Assembly: GCA_903834135.1 (NCBI GenBank)
Contig: CAILHZ010000013.1
Location: forward strand, 1-64,000
Length of the DNA stretch: 64,000 nucleotides
Source: an uncultured Opitutia bacterium
Lineage (GTDB): Bacteria > Verrucomicrobiota > Verrucomicrobiia > Opitutales > Opitutaceae
Direction of reading: 5' to 3'
Positions 54,931-64,000 of this stretch are shown piece by piece (the first letter of the stretch is position 1; the number at the start of each line of letters is the position of its first letter). The notes beneath the pieces are model-generated. The model had not been told where the DNA came from. It was given only the letters and a program-made list of their open reading frames with translations, and did no database searches. The position numbers were made by a program, and so were the translations under genes.

Positions 54931-56167
54931 GGAAAGTTAGGGATTCAGTGATACGAGGATCGTGAATAGGGATCAGTTTAGTAGTTGGGAAACTCTTTAA
55001 GTAAGACCATACACAAATACCACCAATTCCGATGGTCGAGGTGAGGGCCCAAAGTAAACCAAGCGAGAAAAAGGGCAGCGGATTACCTGCGGCATCTTTT
55101 ACGGCAGGAAGAATATTCCAGCACATATCAATAAAGATAACACCAAGGATCCAAAGTGCGATGCGGCGAATAGGAGCTTTATTCACTTTACGTGAATAAG
55201 AAAGCAGTAACAAGAATGGGAGAAGGAAGTGACCGAATACTAGAACCATACCTATTCCCCACCAGTCACCGTACTCACGTAAATTATACCAGAATGTTTC
55301 TTCAGGAACGTTAGCATTCCAGATTAAGAAATACTGAGAGAAACTGATGTAGCCCCAAAATACTGTGAATGCGAACATCATCTTACCAACACTGTGCCAG
55401 TGATCAGAATGAAGAATACCTTTGAAATCACCACGGTTGTATAACCAAACCATTATCAAAATGGTGCAGGAGTAAGCTCCTCGCATACAATTTGCGAAAT
55501 ACCATACACCGTACATGGTTGAAAACCAGTGATACTCTAAGCTCTTAAGCCAATATACAGCTGCAAAAGTGAGTGTAAGAGCAACGAGCGGGATACCAAA
55601 TCCAGCCGTCATACGGTTCATCTTAGTCCAGGAAGCATTGCCATCTTTATCTTGAGTAAAGGAAGCCTTACGTAGGCGAGATGAAATCCAGATCCATACA
55701 ACAAAGAAAAGCACAGAGAAGATGGTGAATGCGTTTAAATTCAAAAACGCAGACTTTTTTGCATAGACCATATCATTAGCTACGGTCTTACCTTCTCCCT
55801 CGAGAAGATGTGCTGGATTCATCCATGGCCATATTGTGTCTTTAGCACCAAACCATGTAATCAAAAGTAGCGGTAAAAATAACAGTGCAAGCCACTTGAA
55901 AGCACTTAGTGCATGTTCGAATTGGCGGCGTAGTACCGTCGACCACTGTGCATCAAAAATATGATGGATTAAAGTTAGCAGTAAAAAACCGATCGCAATA
56001 GCACACCAGTAAGCAATGCCTACTAGCCAGCTCGTTGCTACGATATGTACAGGTGATAAAACAAGACCCAGAAGCGTGACTGCAATACCTGCAAGTCCGA
56101 TTGTGAGTGCTTTGTTAGAGGCGGGAGCCCCTGCTGAATGCGTAGAAGTGACCTCGGGGTTACTCAT
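54923..56167 (-). CDS. actF: ACIII subunit ActF (quinol:cytochrome c oxidoreductase)
   Basis: 414 residues, about ten helices, the ActF/NrfD-like quinone-subunit type. W-F-S-T-M-Y-G-V-W-Y-F-A and D-H-W-H-S-V-G-K-M-M-F-A-F-T-V-F-W are recognisable. Integral inner-membrane part of alternative complex III, with ActC forming the quinol site. Overlaps actE by 4 bases. Confidence 0.88.
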   Translation of the reverse strand: MSNPEVTSTHSAGAPASNKALTIGLAGIAVTLLGLVLSPVHIVATSWLVGIAYWCAIAIGFLLLTLIHHIFDAQWSTVLRRQFEHALSAFKWLALLFLPLLLITWFGAKDTIWPWMNPAHLLEGEGKTVANDMVYAKKSAFLNLNAFTIFSVLFFVVWIWISSRLRKASFTQDKDGNASWTKMNRMTAGFGIPLVALTLTFAAVYWLKSLEYHWFSTMYGVWYFANCMRGAYSCTILIMVWLYNRGDFKGILHSDHWHSVGKMMFAFTVFWGYISFSQYFLIWNANVPEETFWYNLREYGDWWGIGMVLVFGHFLLPFLLLLSYSRKVNKAPIRRIALWILGVIFIDMCWNILPAVKDAAGNPLPFFSLGLLWALTSTIGIGGICVWSYLKSFPTTKLIPIHDPRITESLTFHE

Positions 56168-56814
56168 TTGATTCCAAGCTCCGTTTTGACCTGCGCAGGC
56201 ACGTCATTGATTGTTCCGAGCTGAGCACGTTGTAATGATCTTACGTAAGCGATGATTGCCCAACGATCTTTAGGTTCGATCTTATCAGCATATCCACCCA
56301 TCTGATAAGCTGGCCCTTTGCCATTAGTAATGACATCGAAAATATCTCCTTCTGGAAGATTACGAATACGGTCATCATGATAGCTTGGTGTAGCACCCAT
56401 TCCGTAACGTTTAGTAATACCATTGCCATCGCCAACATTACCGTGACAAGGCGAGCAATAAATTGTGTATCGCTCACGACCACGTTGTACAAAAGCGAGA
56501 TCTACCTTAAGTGAGGCAGGATACCCACGTACCCAAGATCCATCTGCAGCTTTACCTAGGTAAAGTACTGAATCGTCACCTCTAAAAGGTTGGCTGTAAG
56601 CCACAACCCCTGAAGGAGGTAAACGATCTGAGCGACCATCCGAGAAAAATGAGAATCCTCCTTGAGTACGCACTTTCGATGTAAATTTCATACCTGGGAA
56701 AAGGGTATCAGGAAATACATCGATAGGAGATTTCGTGAAATACCCTCCTCTTAATCCGAGTACGGAAAGAGTAAGTACGACTAAAAAGGTGGTGATGAGA
56801 TATACGTTACGCAT
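56164..56814 (-). CDS. actE: ACIII subunit ActE (monoheme cytochrome c)
   Basis: 216 residues. N-terminal helix or signal (about 5-22), then one heme site C-S-P-C-H-G near 119 and a distal Met in Y-Q-M-G-G-Y. Carries electrons out of ACIII to a periplasmic acceptor. Sits between actD and actF. Confidence 0.9.
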   Translation of the reverse strand: MRNVYLITTFLVVLTLSVLGLRGGYFTKSPIDVFPDTLFPGMKFTSKVRTQGGFSFFSDGRSDRLPPSGVVAYSQPFRGDDSVLYLGKAADGSWVRGYPASLKVDLAFVQRGRERYTIYCSPCHGNVGDGNGITKRYGMGATPSYHDDRIRNLPEGDIFDVITNGKGPAYQMGGYADKIEPKDRWAIIAYVRSLQRAQLGTINDVPAQVKTELGIK

Positions 56815-56819
56815 GGGGC

Positions 56820-57353
56820 TCAGGCTTCGAGTTCTGCGATTTCTAATCCGCCTGCCTCTGCTAGGAGTGCACGGGTATTATCTGCGTTGAAACGCGGATC
56901 GCTGGTTTCAATGACGATGAAAAATGAATCGTCAGTAGCTCTATGTATCTTGTCGTATTTTAAAACTGGATGATAAAGCTGAGTGAGTCCGTTTAGAAAA
57001 AACATTCCGCCAATTGTAGCAAAAGCTGTGAATAGAATTGTTAATTCATAGGACACAGGAAATGCAAACAAAGGACTAAATAAAGGCTTACCACCTACGA
57101 TTATTTTATAATCATAGGCATTCATCCACCAAATCATGGACATACCTGTGCAAAAGCCAGTAATGCCACCAGTCAATGAGAAACGAGGAACGATAGATCG
57201 TTTAACTCCCATTGCTGTATCAAGTCCGTGGATAGGCATTGGTGTTAAGCAGTCCCAATTTTTGTAGCCCGCATCGCGAACTTTCTCAGCCGCGTGGTAT
57301 AAATCACCAGGCGTATTGAAACGAGCAATTAGACCGTAGGGATGTTCAGCCAT
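56820..57353 (-). CDS. actD: ACIII subunit ActD (DUF3341)
   Basis: About 177 residues from ATG 57353 (a TTG two codons upstream is possible). Begins E-H-P-Y-G-L-I-A-R-F and includes two transmembrane helices (about 60-80, 95-120), as in DUF3341 proteins. Structural inner-membrane subunit of ACIII with no cofactor. Confidence 0.9.
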   Translation of the reverse strand: MAEHPYGLIARFNTPGDLYHAAEKVRDAGYKNWDCLTPMPIHGLDTAMGVKRSIVPRFSLTGGITGFCTGMSMIWWMNAYDYKIIVGGKPLFSPLFAFPVSYELTILFTAFATIGGMFFLNGLTQLYHPVLKYDKIHRATDDSFFIVIETSDPRFNADNTRALLAEAGGLEIAELEA

Positions 57354-57355
57354 GG

Positions 57356-58786
57356 TCAAGCGTGTGGGTTTTTATGGCCGTTAAAAGCATCGGCCTGAGG
57401 AGTTACTCCCTTAATTTCTGCCATAGCCATCAGCGGGAGGAAGCGGATGAACAAGAGGAACAATACGGAGAAGACACCGAACGTTCCAAAAAAAGTAAAA
57501 ATATCGATAACGGTTGGAGATAAGTAACCCCAACTAGAAGGCAGGAAGTCACGCGTAAGCGACGTACAAATAATAACGAAGCGCTCAAACCACATACCTA
57601 AGTTTACAAAGAGAGATAGAACCCAGACAAATGTCGTATTATTGCGTACAGCCTTAAACCAGAAGAACTGCGGCGTTATCACGTTACAGCTAATCATGAT
57701 CCAATAAGCCCAAGCATACGGACCGAATGCACGGTTAATAAAGGTAAAGCCTTCGTACGGATTACCACTATACCAAGCGATAAAGAATTCCATTGCATAA
57801 GCATAACCTACCATGGTTCCTGTCGCTAAGGTAATCTTACACATACAGTCGATGTGATACTGTGTGATAAGATCTTCTAACTTATAGATCGCACGTAGTG
57901 GTAGCATCAATGTAAGCACCATTCCGAATCCAGAGAAGATAGCACCGGCAACGAAGTAAGGAGGGAAGATTGTCGTATGCCAACCAGGTATTAGTGATAC
58001 AGCGAAGTCGAATGAAACGATAGTATGCACCGATAATACAAGAGGAGTAGCGATACCTGCTAAGATAAGGTAAGCCATTTCATAGTTGCTCCAAGCACGA
58101 GCTGAACTGCGCCAACCTAATGCGAAAAAGCCATAAATCTTTGCGCGTGTTTCACGTCCCGCTAAAGCAAAGCGGTCACGTAATGTAGCTAAATCAGGCA
58201 AGAGGCCAACATACCAGAATAGAACAGAAACTGTTCCGTAGGTTGATACTGCGAATACGTCCCATTCTAGTGGCGAACGGAATTGTGGCCAAATATTATT
58301 GTAATTCGGTATCGGGAAAAGAAACCACGCATACCAAACACGGCCTACGTGAAATACAGGGAAAATACCCGCACATACTACAGCAAAAATGGTCATTGCT
58401 TCTGCAGCACGGTTAATCGATGTACGCCACTTTTGACGTAGTAAGCACAAGATTGCAGAAATAAGAGTACCAGCATGGCCGATACCGATCCAGAAAACGA
58501 AGTTAACAATAGGCCAACTCCAATTTACTGGGCTTCTATGACCCCATACACCAACGCCAGTTGCTACTACATATGTAATACCAGCAACCGTGAAGCATGC
58601 CATGAAGCAAGCTACTGCGAAACACCACCACCACCAAGAAGGAGTTTTACCTTCTACGATACCGCAGATTTTATCCGTGATCCATGCAAAGTCACGGTCG
58701 TTGTCGACCATCTTTGCACGAGGAAGTGAGGTTGCCTTAACCTCATTCAAAATCGCCGGAGCAGAATGTTCAGATGCGTGTGACAT
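57356..58786 (-). CDS. actC: ACIII subunit ActC (NrfD-like)
   Basis: 476 residues with about ten helices. NrfD/PsrC family: [47 protein letters not shown]. Quinol-binding membrane subunit. One base shared with the actB stop (TAATG). Confidence 0.92.
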   Translation of the reverse strand: MSHASEHSAPAILNEVKATSLPRAKMVDNDRDFAWITDKICGIVEGKTPSWWWWCFAVACFMACFTVAGITYVVATGVGVWGHRSPVNWSWPIVNFVFWIGIGHAGTLISAILCLLRQKWRTSINRAAEAMTIFAVVCAGIFPVFHVGRVWYAWFLFPIPNYNNIWPQFRSPLEWDVFAVSTYGTVSVLFWYVGLLPDLATLRDRFALAGRETRAKIYGFFALGWRSSARAWSNYEMAYLILAGIATPLVLSVHTIVSFDFAVSLIPGWHTTIFPPYFVAGAIFSGFGMVLTLMLPLRAIYKLEDLITQYHIDCMCKITLATGTMVGYAYAMEFFIAWYSGNPYEGFTFINRAFGPYAWAYWIMISCNVITPQFFWFKAVRNNTTFVWVLSLFVNLGMWFERFVIICTSLTRDFLPSSWGYLSPTVIDIFTFFGTFGVFSVLFLLFIRFLPLMAMAEIKGVTPQADAFNGHKNPHA

Positions 58787-61700
58787 TAGCTCTTACCTTC
58801 CTTTTTTTCTGATACAGCTGCAGATTTTTCAGCAGCACCTGTGCCCGCGTTATTCTTGCTATCGTGTTCGACACGGCTAAGCGGGAGTGATTTGTAATCA
58901 GGCATACGTGGATTTGGATTACGTAAACGTGCGAGATAAGTCGTACGAGGACGTGTGTTCAAGTAACCGAGTAGTGAGTAATCTTGTTCACGAGATTTCG
59001 CAATTGAGACAGCACTCTTTGGATCTAGAAGATTTCCGAATACGATGGATTCAGTTGGGCAAACCTGTTGGCAAGCCGTTTTGATCGTTCCATCTGGAAC
59101 TGAAACATCTCCCGGACGACCTTCGCGTGTTGCTTGGACCTTCCATTGGATTTTTCCGTTTTCAATACGTTGTACACAGTACGTACATTTTTCCATTACG
59201 CCGCGCATGCGCAGTGTAACTTCTGGATTCTTAGCCATCTGAACAAGCTCCGGCATTCCGTGCTCGCCTAATGGTCCCATGTAAAGACTGTCTAATTTTT
59301 TATCATTCCAGTCGAAATAATTGAAACGACGTACTTTATACGGACAATTATTCGCACAGTAACGAGTACCAACACAGCGATTGTACGCCATGACATTTAG
59401 ACCTTCATCGTCGTGAACAGTAGCATTTACAGGGCAAACCATTTCGCATGGAGCGAGTTCGCACTGCATACAACCAATAGGTTGTAACGAAACCTGAGGA
59501 TCTTCTGGAATTTCACGATTGCCTTCACCACCGAATGGACCGCCGTCTAATTTACCATCAGAGTAGTAACGGTCTAAACGAATCCAGTGCATCGAACGAC
59601 CACGGATTGTTTGATCACGACCAACGATTGGAATATTATTCTCAGACTGACATGCAACAACACAGGCGTTACAGCCTACGCAGGTGTTCAAGTCGATACT
59701 CATACCCCATTGATGCACACCATCAAAGCTTGGAGTTTTATAAAGAGAATTTCCGCGAGGGATTTCTGAATTGCGCTGAGCAAGCGTCATCTTTTCTCCT
59801 TCAGGACCAATGTCTGAAGGTGATTCAGATTCCATACCTACTTCTTTTACGAAAGCTGGGTTCTCGTGATATTCTTCAAGATTAGCTTCACGAACTAAGT
59901 CACGGCCTTCCATTGACCAATGATTTTGTACATTTGCTAATACGTGACGCTCACCAGTGAGTACGAGTGTTGCTCCTGAAGCAAACGACATCGCCTTGGA
60001 AGAGCGCAGTGGATAAGCATTAAAACCAATGTTATCTCCTACTCTGCCAACTACTGTGCGGCCGTGGCCGACAGGAATAATCAGGGTGTAGTTAGAAAGT
60101 CCTGGTTGAATATGCAGAGGACCACGAATCTTACGCCCATCGAGCGTAATTTCTGCGATCTCTGCCATCTGCTTACCTTTTTCAAATACTTCTGTTTCGT
60201 CGCGAGCGACTTGGATAAGTGATCCCTTGGAAGTGATTCCTAATTCTTTAGCTAAACGTGGGCTTACCCAAATAGCATTATCCCAAGCTATTTTAGTGAT
60301 AGGATCAGGACATTCTTGTAGCCAACCATTATTAGCAAAACGGCCGTCGTCGACCTTGCTATCATTGGTAAAACGAACTTCTAAATTATCTTTGGATAAA
60401 GCGAGATGCTTAGGTGCATGCTTAACGAGATTCCCTAATGCTTGTCCGTTATATTCAACAGGAACTTTAGGATATGAGGAGTCTGCAAGAAGTCCGTCGT
60501 GTAAGAAACGATCAAATGCTGTGGACGTTCCATCAGTTAATTTACCAATTGTTGCCTGCACTAATAAATTAGGTTCAGTTTGGCTTTCACCTAAAATGCG
60601 AGCAAGGACTTCAATTTCAGTTAGTCCACCAAACAGTGGATTAATCATTGGCTGAATAGCAGCAATCGTTCCGTCGATCGTGCGTGCATCACCCCATGAC
60701 TCTAAATAGTGAGCTTCTGAAATGTTAACTGAAGCTAATGCTGAAGATTCATCTAAGCGGTAGCCTAAACGAATTACTTCGCCTACGGATTTTTGAGCAG
60801 CTGCCCAATCTAAATCTGCAGGTGCATTGTAAACAGGATTACCACCTAAGATAACAAGTGTCTTAACAGATCCTGCAGAAATTGCTTTGGTAACATCACC
60901 AAGAGGTGCAGCTTTGAATTCTGGAACTTCAAGGAAATCAACCGTTGAACCAATGTTACCTAATGCTGCATTAATTGCGTAAGTGATCGCGTGTACAGCT
61001 GCTGGTAAGTGAGCACCTGCAATAACAAGACCGTGTGCTTTATTGTTTGAAAGATCTGCTGCACATTCGTCAATCCAACCTGCTTTTACATCAAGACCCT
61101 GTGCTAATTTTTCAAAGGAGGAGTCTCCTGTAACTTTAGCTGCTAAGGCTGCTGTGAAAGCAAGCATGTGAGAGCTTGCTAAACGTAAGCGGTGATCTGC
61201 CATGCTGCCAGCGAGAGTGAAACCACTCTCTGCAACATATAGACGATTCATGTCATCGTCCTTAGTTTTTACACGACGACCTTTAGCAAACTCACGGGCG
61301 TAGAAAACGCTGCCAGCTTCAGATTGAAAGAAGTCTGAATCGATGGAAACGATACGCTTTGCTTTTCCAAGTTGGTAAACAGGTTTTACGCTTTTACCAA
61401 ATACAGTTAAAGCTGCTTCTAGCGGAGCTTCGTCTGAAATCGGTTCGTATTCAGACCAAATTGCCTTAGGGAATTTAGCCTGTAAATCACGTACTAAACG
61501 AGCACGTGTAGGAGAGGATGATTCAGAGGCTACAAAGGCAAGGCCTTCACCTTGGTTACCTGAGTACTTCGCATTTACCGAAGTAAGAATTTGATTTACT
61601 GCAGCTGTATCTACTTTAGAGCCATTTTGATAATGAGCTGTAGCGCGATCTGGATCGTAAAGATCAAGAATTGAAGCCTGAGCAACCAGCGAGGTAGCAC

Positions 61701-62103
61701 CACCATAAGGAGCAAAACCAGGATTGCCTTCAATCTTAGTTGGACGGCCTTGATGAGTTTCTGCTAAAACAGGGAGTGCAGATTTACGCAGCGGCATGGC
61801 CGTTGCATAATAAATTGGTAAACCTTGGATGTAGCCTTCAACAGATTTACCAAAAGGTAAAATACGTGTCTCTGGTCGGCGGCACCCTGCCATACCCACG
61901 CCACCTAGGGCAAAGGAGGCAGCCATAATTTTTAAGAAATTACGGCGGTCTACTCCATCTATTGATGAAGCACCCTCAGGAAATTCACGCTCAAGTTGAG
62001 CTTGGAAGCCAGGCGAGCCCTTGAGCTCGTCTAAACTACGCCAATAATTTGGGCCACTCAACGCTCTAGCGGAAGGGGCGGGATGTACGATTTTGCGTTT
62101 CAT
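58786..62103 (-). CDS. actB: ACIII subunit ActB (molybdopterin-fold and Fe-S protein)
   Basis: 1105 residues, the fused B1-B2 type. Tat-like signal [14 protein letters not shown] (about 53-66). The molybdopterin-like part lacks an obvious cofactor. Four Fe-S cysteine groups fill about 770-1020: [37 protein letters not shown], and C-T-Y-C...C-Q-Q-V-C-P. Passes electrons within the complex at the outer face. Overlaps actA by 4 bases. Confidence 0.94.
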   Translation of the reverse strand: MKRKIVHPAPSARALSGPNYWRSLDELKGSPGFQAQLEREFPEGASSIDGVDRRNFLKIMAASFALGGVGMAGCRRPETRILPFGKSVEGYIQGLPIYYATAMPLRKSALPVLAETHQGRPTKIEGNPGFAPYGGATSLVAQASILDLYDPDRATAHYQNGSKVDTAAVNQILTSVNAKYSGNQGEGLAFVASESSSPTRARLVRDLQAKFPKAIWSEYEPISDEAPLEAALTVFGKSVKPVYQLGKAKRIVSIDSDFFQSEAGSVFYAREFAKGRRVKTKDDDMNRLYVAESGFTLAGSMADHRLRLASSHMLAFTAALAAKVTGDSSFEKLAQGLDVKAGWIDECAADLSNNKAHGLVIAGAHLPAAVHAITYAINAALGNIGSTVDFLEVPEFKAAPLGDVTKAISAGSVKTLVILGGNPVYNAPADLDWAAAQKSVGEVIRLGYRLDESSALASVNISEAHYLESWGDARTIDGTIAAIQPMINPLFGGLTEIEVLARILGESQTEPNLLVQATIGKLTDGTSTAFDRFLHDGLLADSSYPKVPVEYNGQALGNLVKHAPKHLALSKDNLEVRFTNDSKVDDGRFANNGWLQECPDPITKIAWDNAIWVSPRLAKELGITSKGSLIQVARDETEVFEKGKQMAEIAEITLDGRKIRGPLHIQPGLSNYTLIIPVGHGRTVVGRVGDNIGFNAYPLRSSKAMSFASGATLVLTGERHVLANVQNHWSMEGRDLVREANLEEYHENPAFVKEVGMESESPSDIGPEGEKMTLAQRNSEIPRGNSLYKTPSFDGVHQWGMSIDLNTCVGCNACVVACQSENNIPIVGRDQTIRGRSMHWIRLDRYYSDGKLDGGPFGGEGNREIPEDPQVSLQPIGCMQCELAPCEMVCPVNATVHDDEGLNVMAYNRCVGTRYCANNCPYKVRRFNYFDWNDKKLDSLYMGPLGEHGMPELVQMAKNPEVTLRMRGVMEKCTYCVQRIENGKIQWKVQATREGRPGDVSVPDGTIKTACQQVCPTESIVFGNLLDPKSAVSIAKSREQDYSLLGYLNTRPRTTYLARLRNPNPRMPDYKSLPLSRVEHDSKNNAGTGAAEKSAAVSEKKEGKS

Positions 62104-62753
62104 CTGTGACAGCCTGAGCAGCTCTGAGGAGGATTTACTTTCCAGTCGTGGACAAACTTAGCACCCATCGTGAGCTGTTCTGCTTCGCTAGAAGCTTTCC
62201 AGTCAAGATTTGTGACTTGATCTCTAGGGCGAATGTGGGCCGCAGGATTACGGTGACACTCTAAACAGAATCCCATTGTAAGGGACTTTGCTTCGCCTAC
62301 CACTTCCATCTGGTTGATTTGGCCGTGACATTCTACGCAGCTTACGCCGCGTGCAATGTGTACGGAGTGATTGAAATAAACAAAGTCAGGAACACGGTGG
62401 ATTTGCACCCACGGTACAGGTTGATTGGTTTCGTAGCTCTTGCGGACCACTGCCAACAGAGGACTGTTTGGTTTAATGATCTTATGGCAATTCATGCAGG
62501 TCTGCGCGGTAGGCAGATTTGCAAAACCAGACTTTTCTACATTGCTATGGCAGTAGCGGCAATCGATGCCTAATTCGCCCGCGTGCTTAGCGTGGCTGTA
62601 TGGGACGGGCTGAACTGGAGCGTAGCCGACCCGAGTATACTTCGGGGTCATGTAATAGGTAACGCCAGCAGTCGCTAAACCCGAAATAACAAACAGATAT
62701 ATTATAATCTGCAGCGGGAGCTTATTGACTGATTTCGGGAAGTGCTTCGACAT
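62100..62753 (-). CDS. actA: ACIII subunit ActA (pentaheme cytochrome c)
   Basis: 217 residues. N-terminal helix (about 11-34), then five C-x-x-C-H sites: C-R-Y-C-H, C-M-N-C-H, C-V-E-C-H, C-L-E-C-H and C-S-G-C-H. First gene of the operon. Electron exit or wire of ACIII. Its promoter region is the 299-base gap upstream. Confidence 0.94.
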   Translation of the reverse strand: MSKHFPKSVNKLPLQIIIYLFVISGLATAGVTYYMTPKYTRVGYAPVQPVPYSHAKHAGELGIDCRYCHSNVEKSGFANLPTAQTCMNCHKIIKPNSPLLAVVRKSYETNQPVPWVQIHRVPDFVYFNHSVHIARGVSCVECHGQINQMEVVGEAKSLTMGFCLECHRNPAAHIRPRDQVTNLDWKASSEAEQLTMGAKFVHDWKVNPPQSCSGCHR

Positions 62754-62812
62754 GTTACAGGATTCGAGTGTGTCGCTGTTTCAGTGAGTAATGGTTGTGT
62801 TAAACAGCCAAA

Positions 62813-62841
62813 CTAAAATACATACCACGCAATGTGGTCAA
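62813..62841 (-). promoter_or_regulatory. candidate promoter of the ACIII operon
   Basis: On the minus strand TTGACC (62836-62841) is followed 15-17 bases on by TATTTT/TTTTAG (62813-62820), about 60-90 bases before the actA ATG. The rest of the 299-base gap (62754-63052) has no gene I can defend; part of it is open in the lolD frame (see findings). Confidence 0.38.
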
Positions 62842-63052
62842 AGTTTGGCATGTATTGATTGGATGTTGGAGCACGGCTTGAGAAAAGAGTGACAATTCAG
62901 GTCCAAAACAATGGATCAACGTGTGTGTTGTAAATCAAATTTTGGATAAGAAGTACAAATGGCATGATCATAAGCGCAAACAACGCATGAAATAGATATT
63001 CTAATACTCTATTAGATAAACTTAAGTCCCTGCTAAATGATTCAAAAAATGG

Positions 63053-63745
63053 TCACTCTACAAAGAGTCCATCCCGCATAGGACGCCGGACGTCACAACG
63101 AGCAGCGATTTCAGGGTTATGGGTTACAAGAACGACTGCCTGGCCATTTTCCTTAGCTAGGCGCGTAAGCAGATCAAAAACGATGCCAGAATTAGTTACA
63201 TCCAGGTTACCTGTAGGCTCATCCGCCAGAATAATAGACGGTTGGTTAGCTAGTGCCCGAGCAACTGCAACACGCTGTTGTTCGCCACCTGAAAGCTGAG
63301 TTCCTAAACGATGTGTTTTTTGCCCAAGTCCAACAGATTCAAGTAGTTGCGTAGCTCTAGCTACCATCTGCGTCTGAGACAATCTACCTAATTTACGCAT
63401 AGGCATCATAACATTTTCCAAGGCTGTAAATTCGAGCATCAAAAAGTGAAACTGAAAGACAAAGCCAATATGCTCTCCCCGTGCTAAGGTACGGGAACTA
63501 TCCTCGTCATTAGACATTAACTTACCATCAATAGAAATTTCTCCCTGATCTGGCTTATCTAATAGACCTAAAAGATAAAGTAGTGTCGATTTGCCACACC
63601 CAGAAGGCCCTACAATTGCGTAAACTTGGCCGCGGCGAGCTTCAAAGGATACACCCTTTAAAACATGCACCCTGCCCTCATCTTGACCTAAGTAGCGATG
63701 AAGCCCCTTGCAGCTTAAAACAACTTCTCCGAGTTGGGTACTCAT
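63053..63745 (-). CDS. lolD: lipoprotein-releasing ABC transporter ATPase LolD
   Basis: 230 residues. Walker A G-P-S-G-C-G-K-S-T-L near 43, signature L-S-G-G-E-Q-Q-R-V-A, Walker B I-L-A-D-E-P-T-G, and the H-loop T-H-N. Powers extraction of lipoproteins from the inner membrane. The ATG overlaps the upstream permease stop (ATGA). Confidence 0.92.
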   Translation of the reverse strand: MSTQLGEVVLSCKGLHRYLGQDEGRVHVLKGVSFEARRGQVYAIVGPSGCGKSTLLYLLGLLDKPDQGEISIDGKLMSNDEDSSRTLARGEHIGFVFQFHFLMLEFTALENVMMPMRKLGRLSQTQMVARATQLLESVGLGQKTHRLGTQLSGGEQQRVAVARALANQPSIILADEPTGNLDVTNSGIVFDLLTRLAKENGQAVVLVTHNPEIAARCDVRRPMRDGLFVE

Positions 63746-64000
63746 TGAGCTGTCCCCCGGATAATATCACCAGGCTCTAAGCGCGCGGCCCTACGAGAAG
63801 GAACCAAACTTGCAATCATCACCATGACGACTGAAATAAGCACAGCCTCAATGTAATAGCTTACAGACCAGGATACGATAAACGTGTTTGTTTTAAACAG
63901 TGTGCTAATCTGAAGCGGCACGCGTGATACCGCAAAGGTGCCTAGTGCACCTAAAATACAGCCACCTAGTGAACCTAGCGCTAAAACAATTACAGCCTGC
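63742..64000 (-). CDS. LolC/LolE-type permease, C-terminal part (cut by the window edge)
   Basis: About 86 codons of a minus-strand frame ending at TGA 63742-63744. The segment has two hydrophobic stretches, the loop V-P-S-R-R-A-A-R-L-E-P-G-D-I-I-R-G and G-S-L-G-G-C-I-L-G-A-L-G-T, which match the last transmembrane region of FtsX-like LolC/E proteins. Partner of LolD; which of LolC and LolE cannot be told. Confidence 0.85.
   Translation of the reverse strand, partial: QAVIVLALGSLGGCILGALGTFAVSRVPLQISTLFKTNTFIVSWSVSYYIEAVLISVVMVMIASLVPSRRAARLEPGDIIRGTAQ

Noticed and set aside
60227..60655. A 142-codon plus-strand frame inside actB
   Set aside because: Antisense to the strongly supported actB; codon pattern is that of a shadow.
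1..64000. CRISPR arrays, insertion sequences or prophage genes
   Set aside because: No regularly spaced repeats, transposase or phage structural genes were found on reading both strands.

Overview
The window is a compact, moderately AT-rich bacterial chromosome segment from a Gram-negative organism. Evidence for two membranes is an Lpt/LPS-type heptose epimerase (hldD), LolD plus a LolC/E fragment, a tripartite RND pump with a lipoprotein outer-membrane factor, and several secreted proteins. An alternative complex III (ACIII) operon, a bacillithiol (BSH) pathway, DUF2911, secreted PIG-L deacetylase, sulfatase and Tat-exported sugar isomerase fit Verrucomicrobiota, most likely Opitutae/Opitutales. 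Bacteroidota share some of these genes but fit less well. This placement is inference from gene content only. No insertion sequences, phage genes or CRISPR arrays were seen; the region reads as core genome.

Layout. 1-420: two divergent tRNA genes (Asp-GTC, Arg-TCT), both with encoded CCA. 465-8004: DUF2911 protein, a large exported PIG-L deacetylase, an unlisted 45-residue membrane protein, an SSS-type sodium symporter, then a compact BshC-like protein, BshB and BshA; genes overlap by 4-29 bases, so this looks like one operon for bacillithiol synthesis and perhaps thiol or amide salvage. 8046-20330: mostly minus-strand housekeeping genes (murJ, hom-lysC-thrC, plsY, serA), with a diheme cytochrome c and an ispA-methyltransferase pair. 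20552-27385: an RND-MFP-OMF efflux operon followed by an OpgC-like acyltransferase. 27433-29853: three nucleotide-metabolism hydrolases. 29868-46238: hisS, HU/IHF, ubiE/menG, an A-type Fe-S carrier, rpoN, tsaD, ctpA, midA-like, rpmB, fabF-acpP-fabG, a CysJ-like reductase, a pseudouridine synthase, folD-proC-hldD. 46534-51721: accessory carbohydrate/ester genes (SGNH hydrolase, TIM-barrel isomerase, acyltransferase 3, sulfatase).

51835-62841 is the most interesting block: one minus-strand transcription unit, from a candidate promoter at 62813-62841 to a strong terminator at 51835-51866, coding actA-B-C-D-E-F, a small one-helix protein, and three proteins that look like the N, O and P subunits of a cbb3 oxidase. 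The CcoN-like subunit has only four histidines in 469 residues, and at most one of them (His264) lies at a recognisable metal-ligand position. It therefore cannot bind the usual hemes and CuB and should not be an oxygen reductase. The monoheme CcoO-like and CcoP-like proteins are intact. The simplest reading is that ACIII here carries a catalytically dead, re-purposed oxidase scaffold with two cytochromes as an electron outlet; the true terminal oxidase would be elsewhere in the genome.

Other points worth attention are the 45-residue protein joined by a GTGA overlap to the symporter, the half-length BshC, the RND pump lacking the usual transmembrane lysine, and a CysJ-type reductase without a flavodoxin domain. 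Many genes lack a clear Shine-Dalgarno sequence. All family calls come from motifs read by eye, with no database search.
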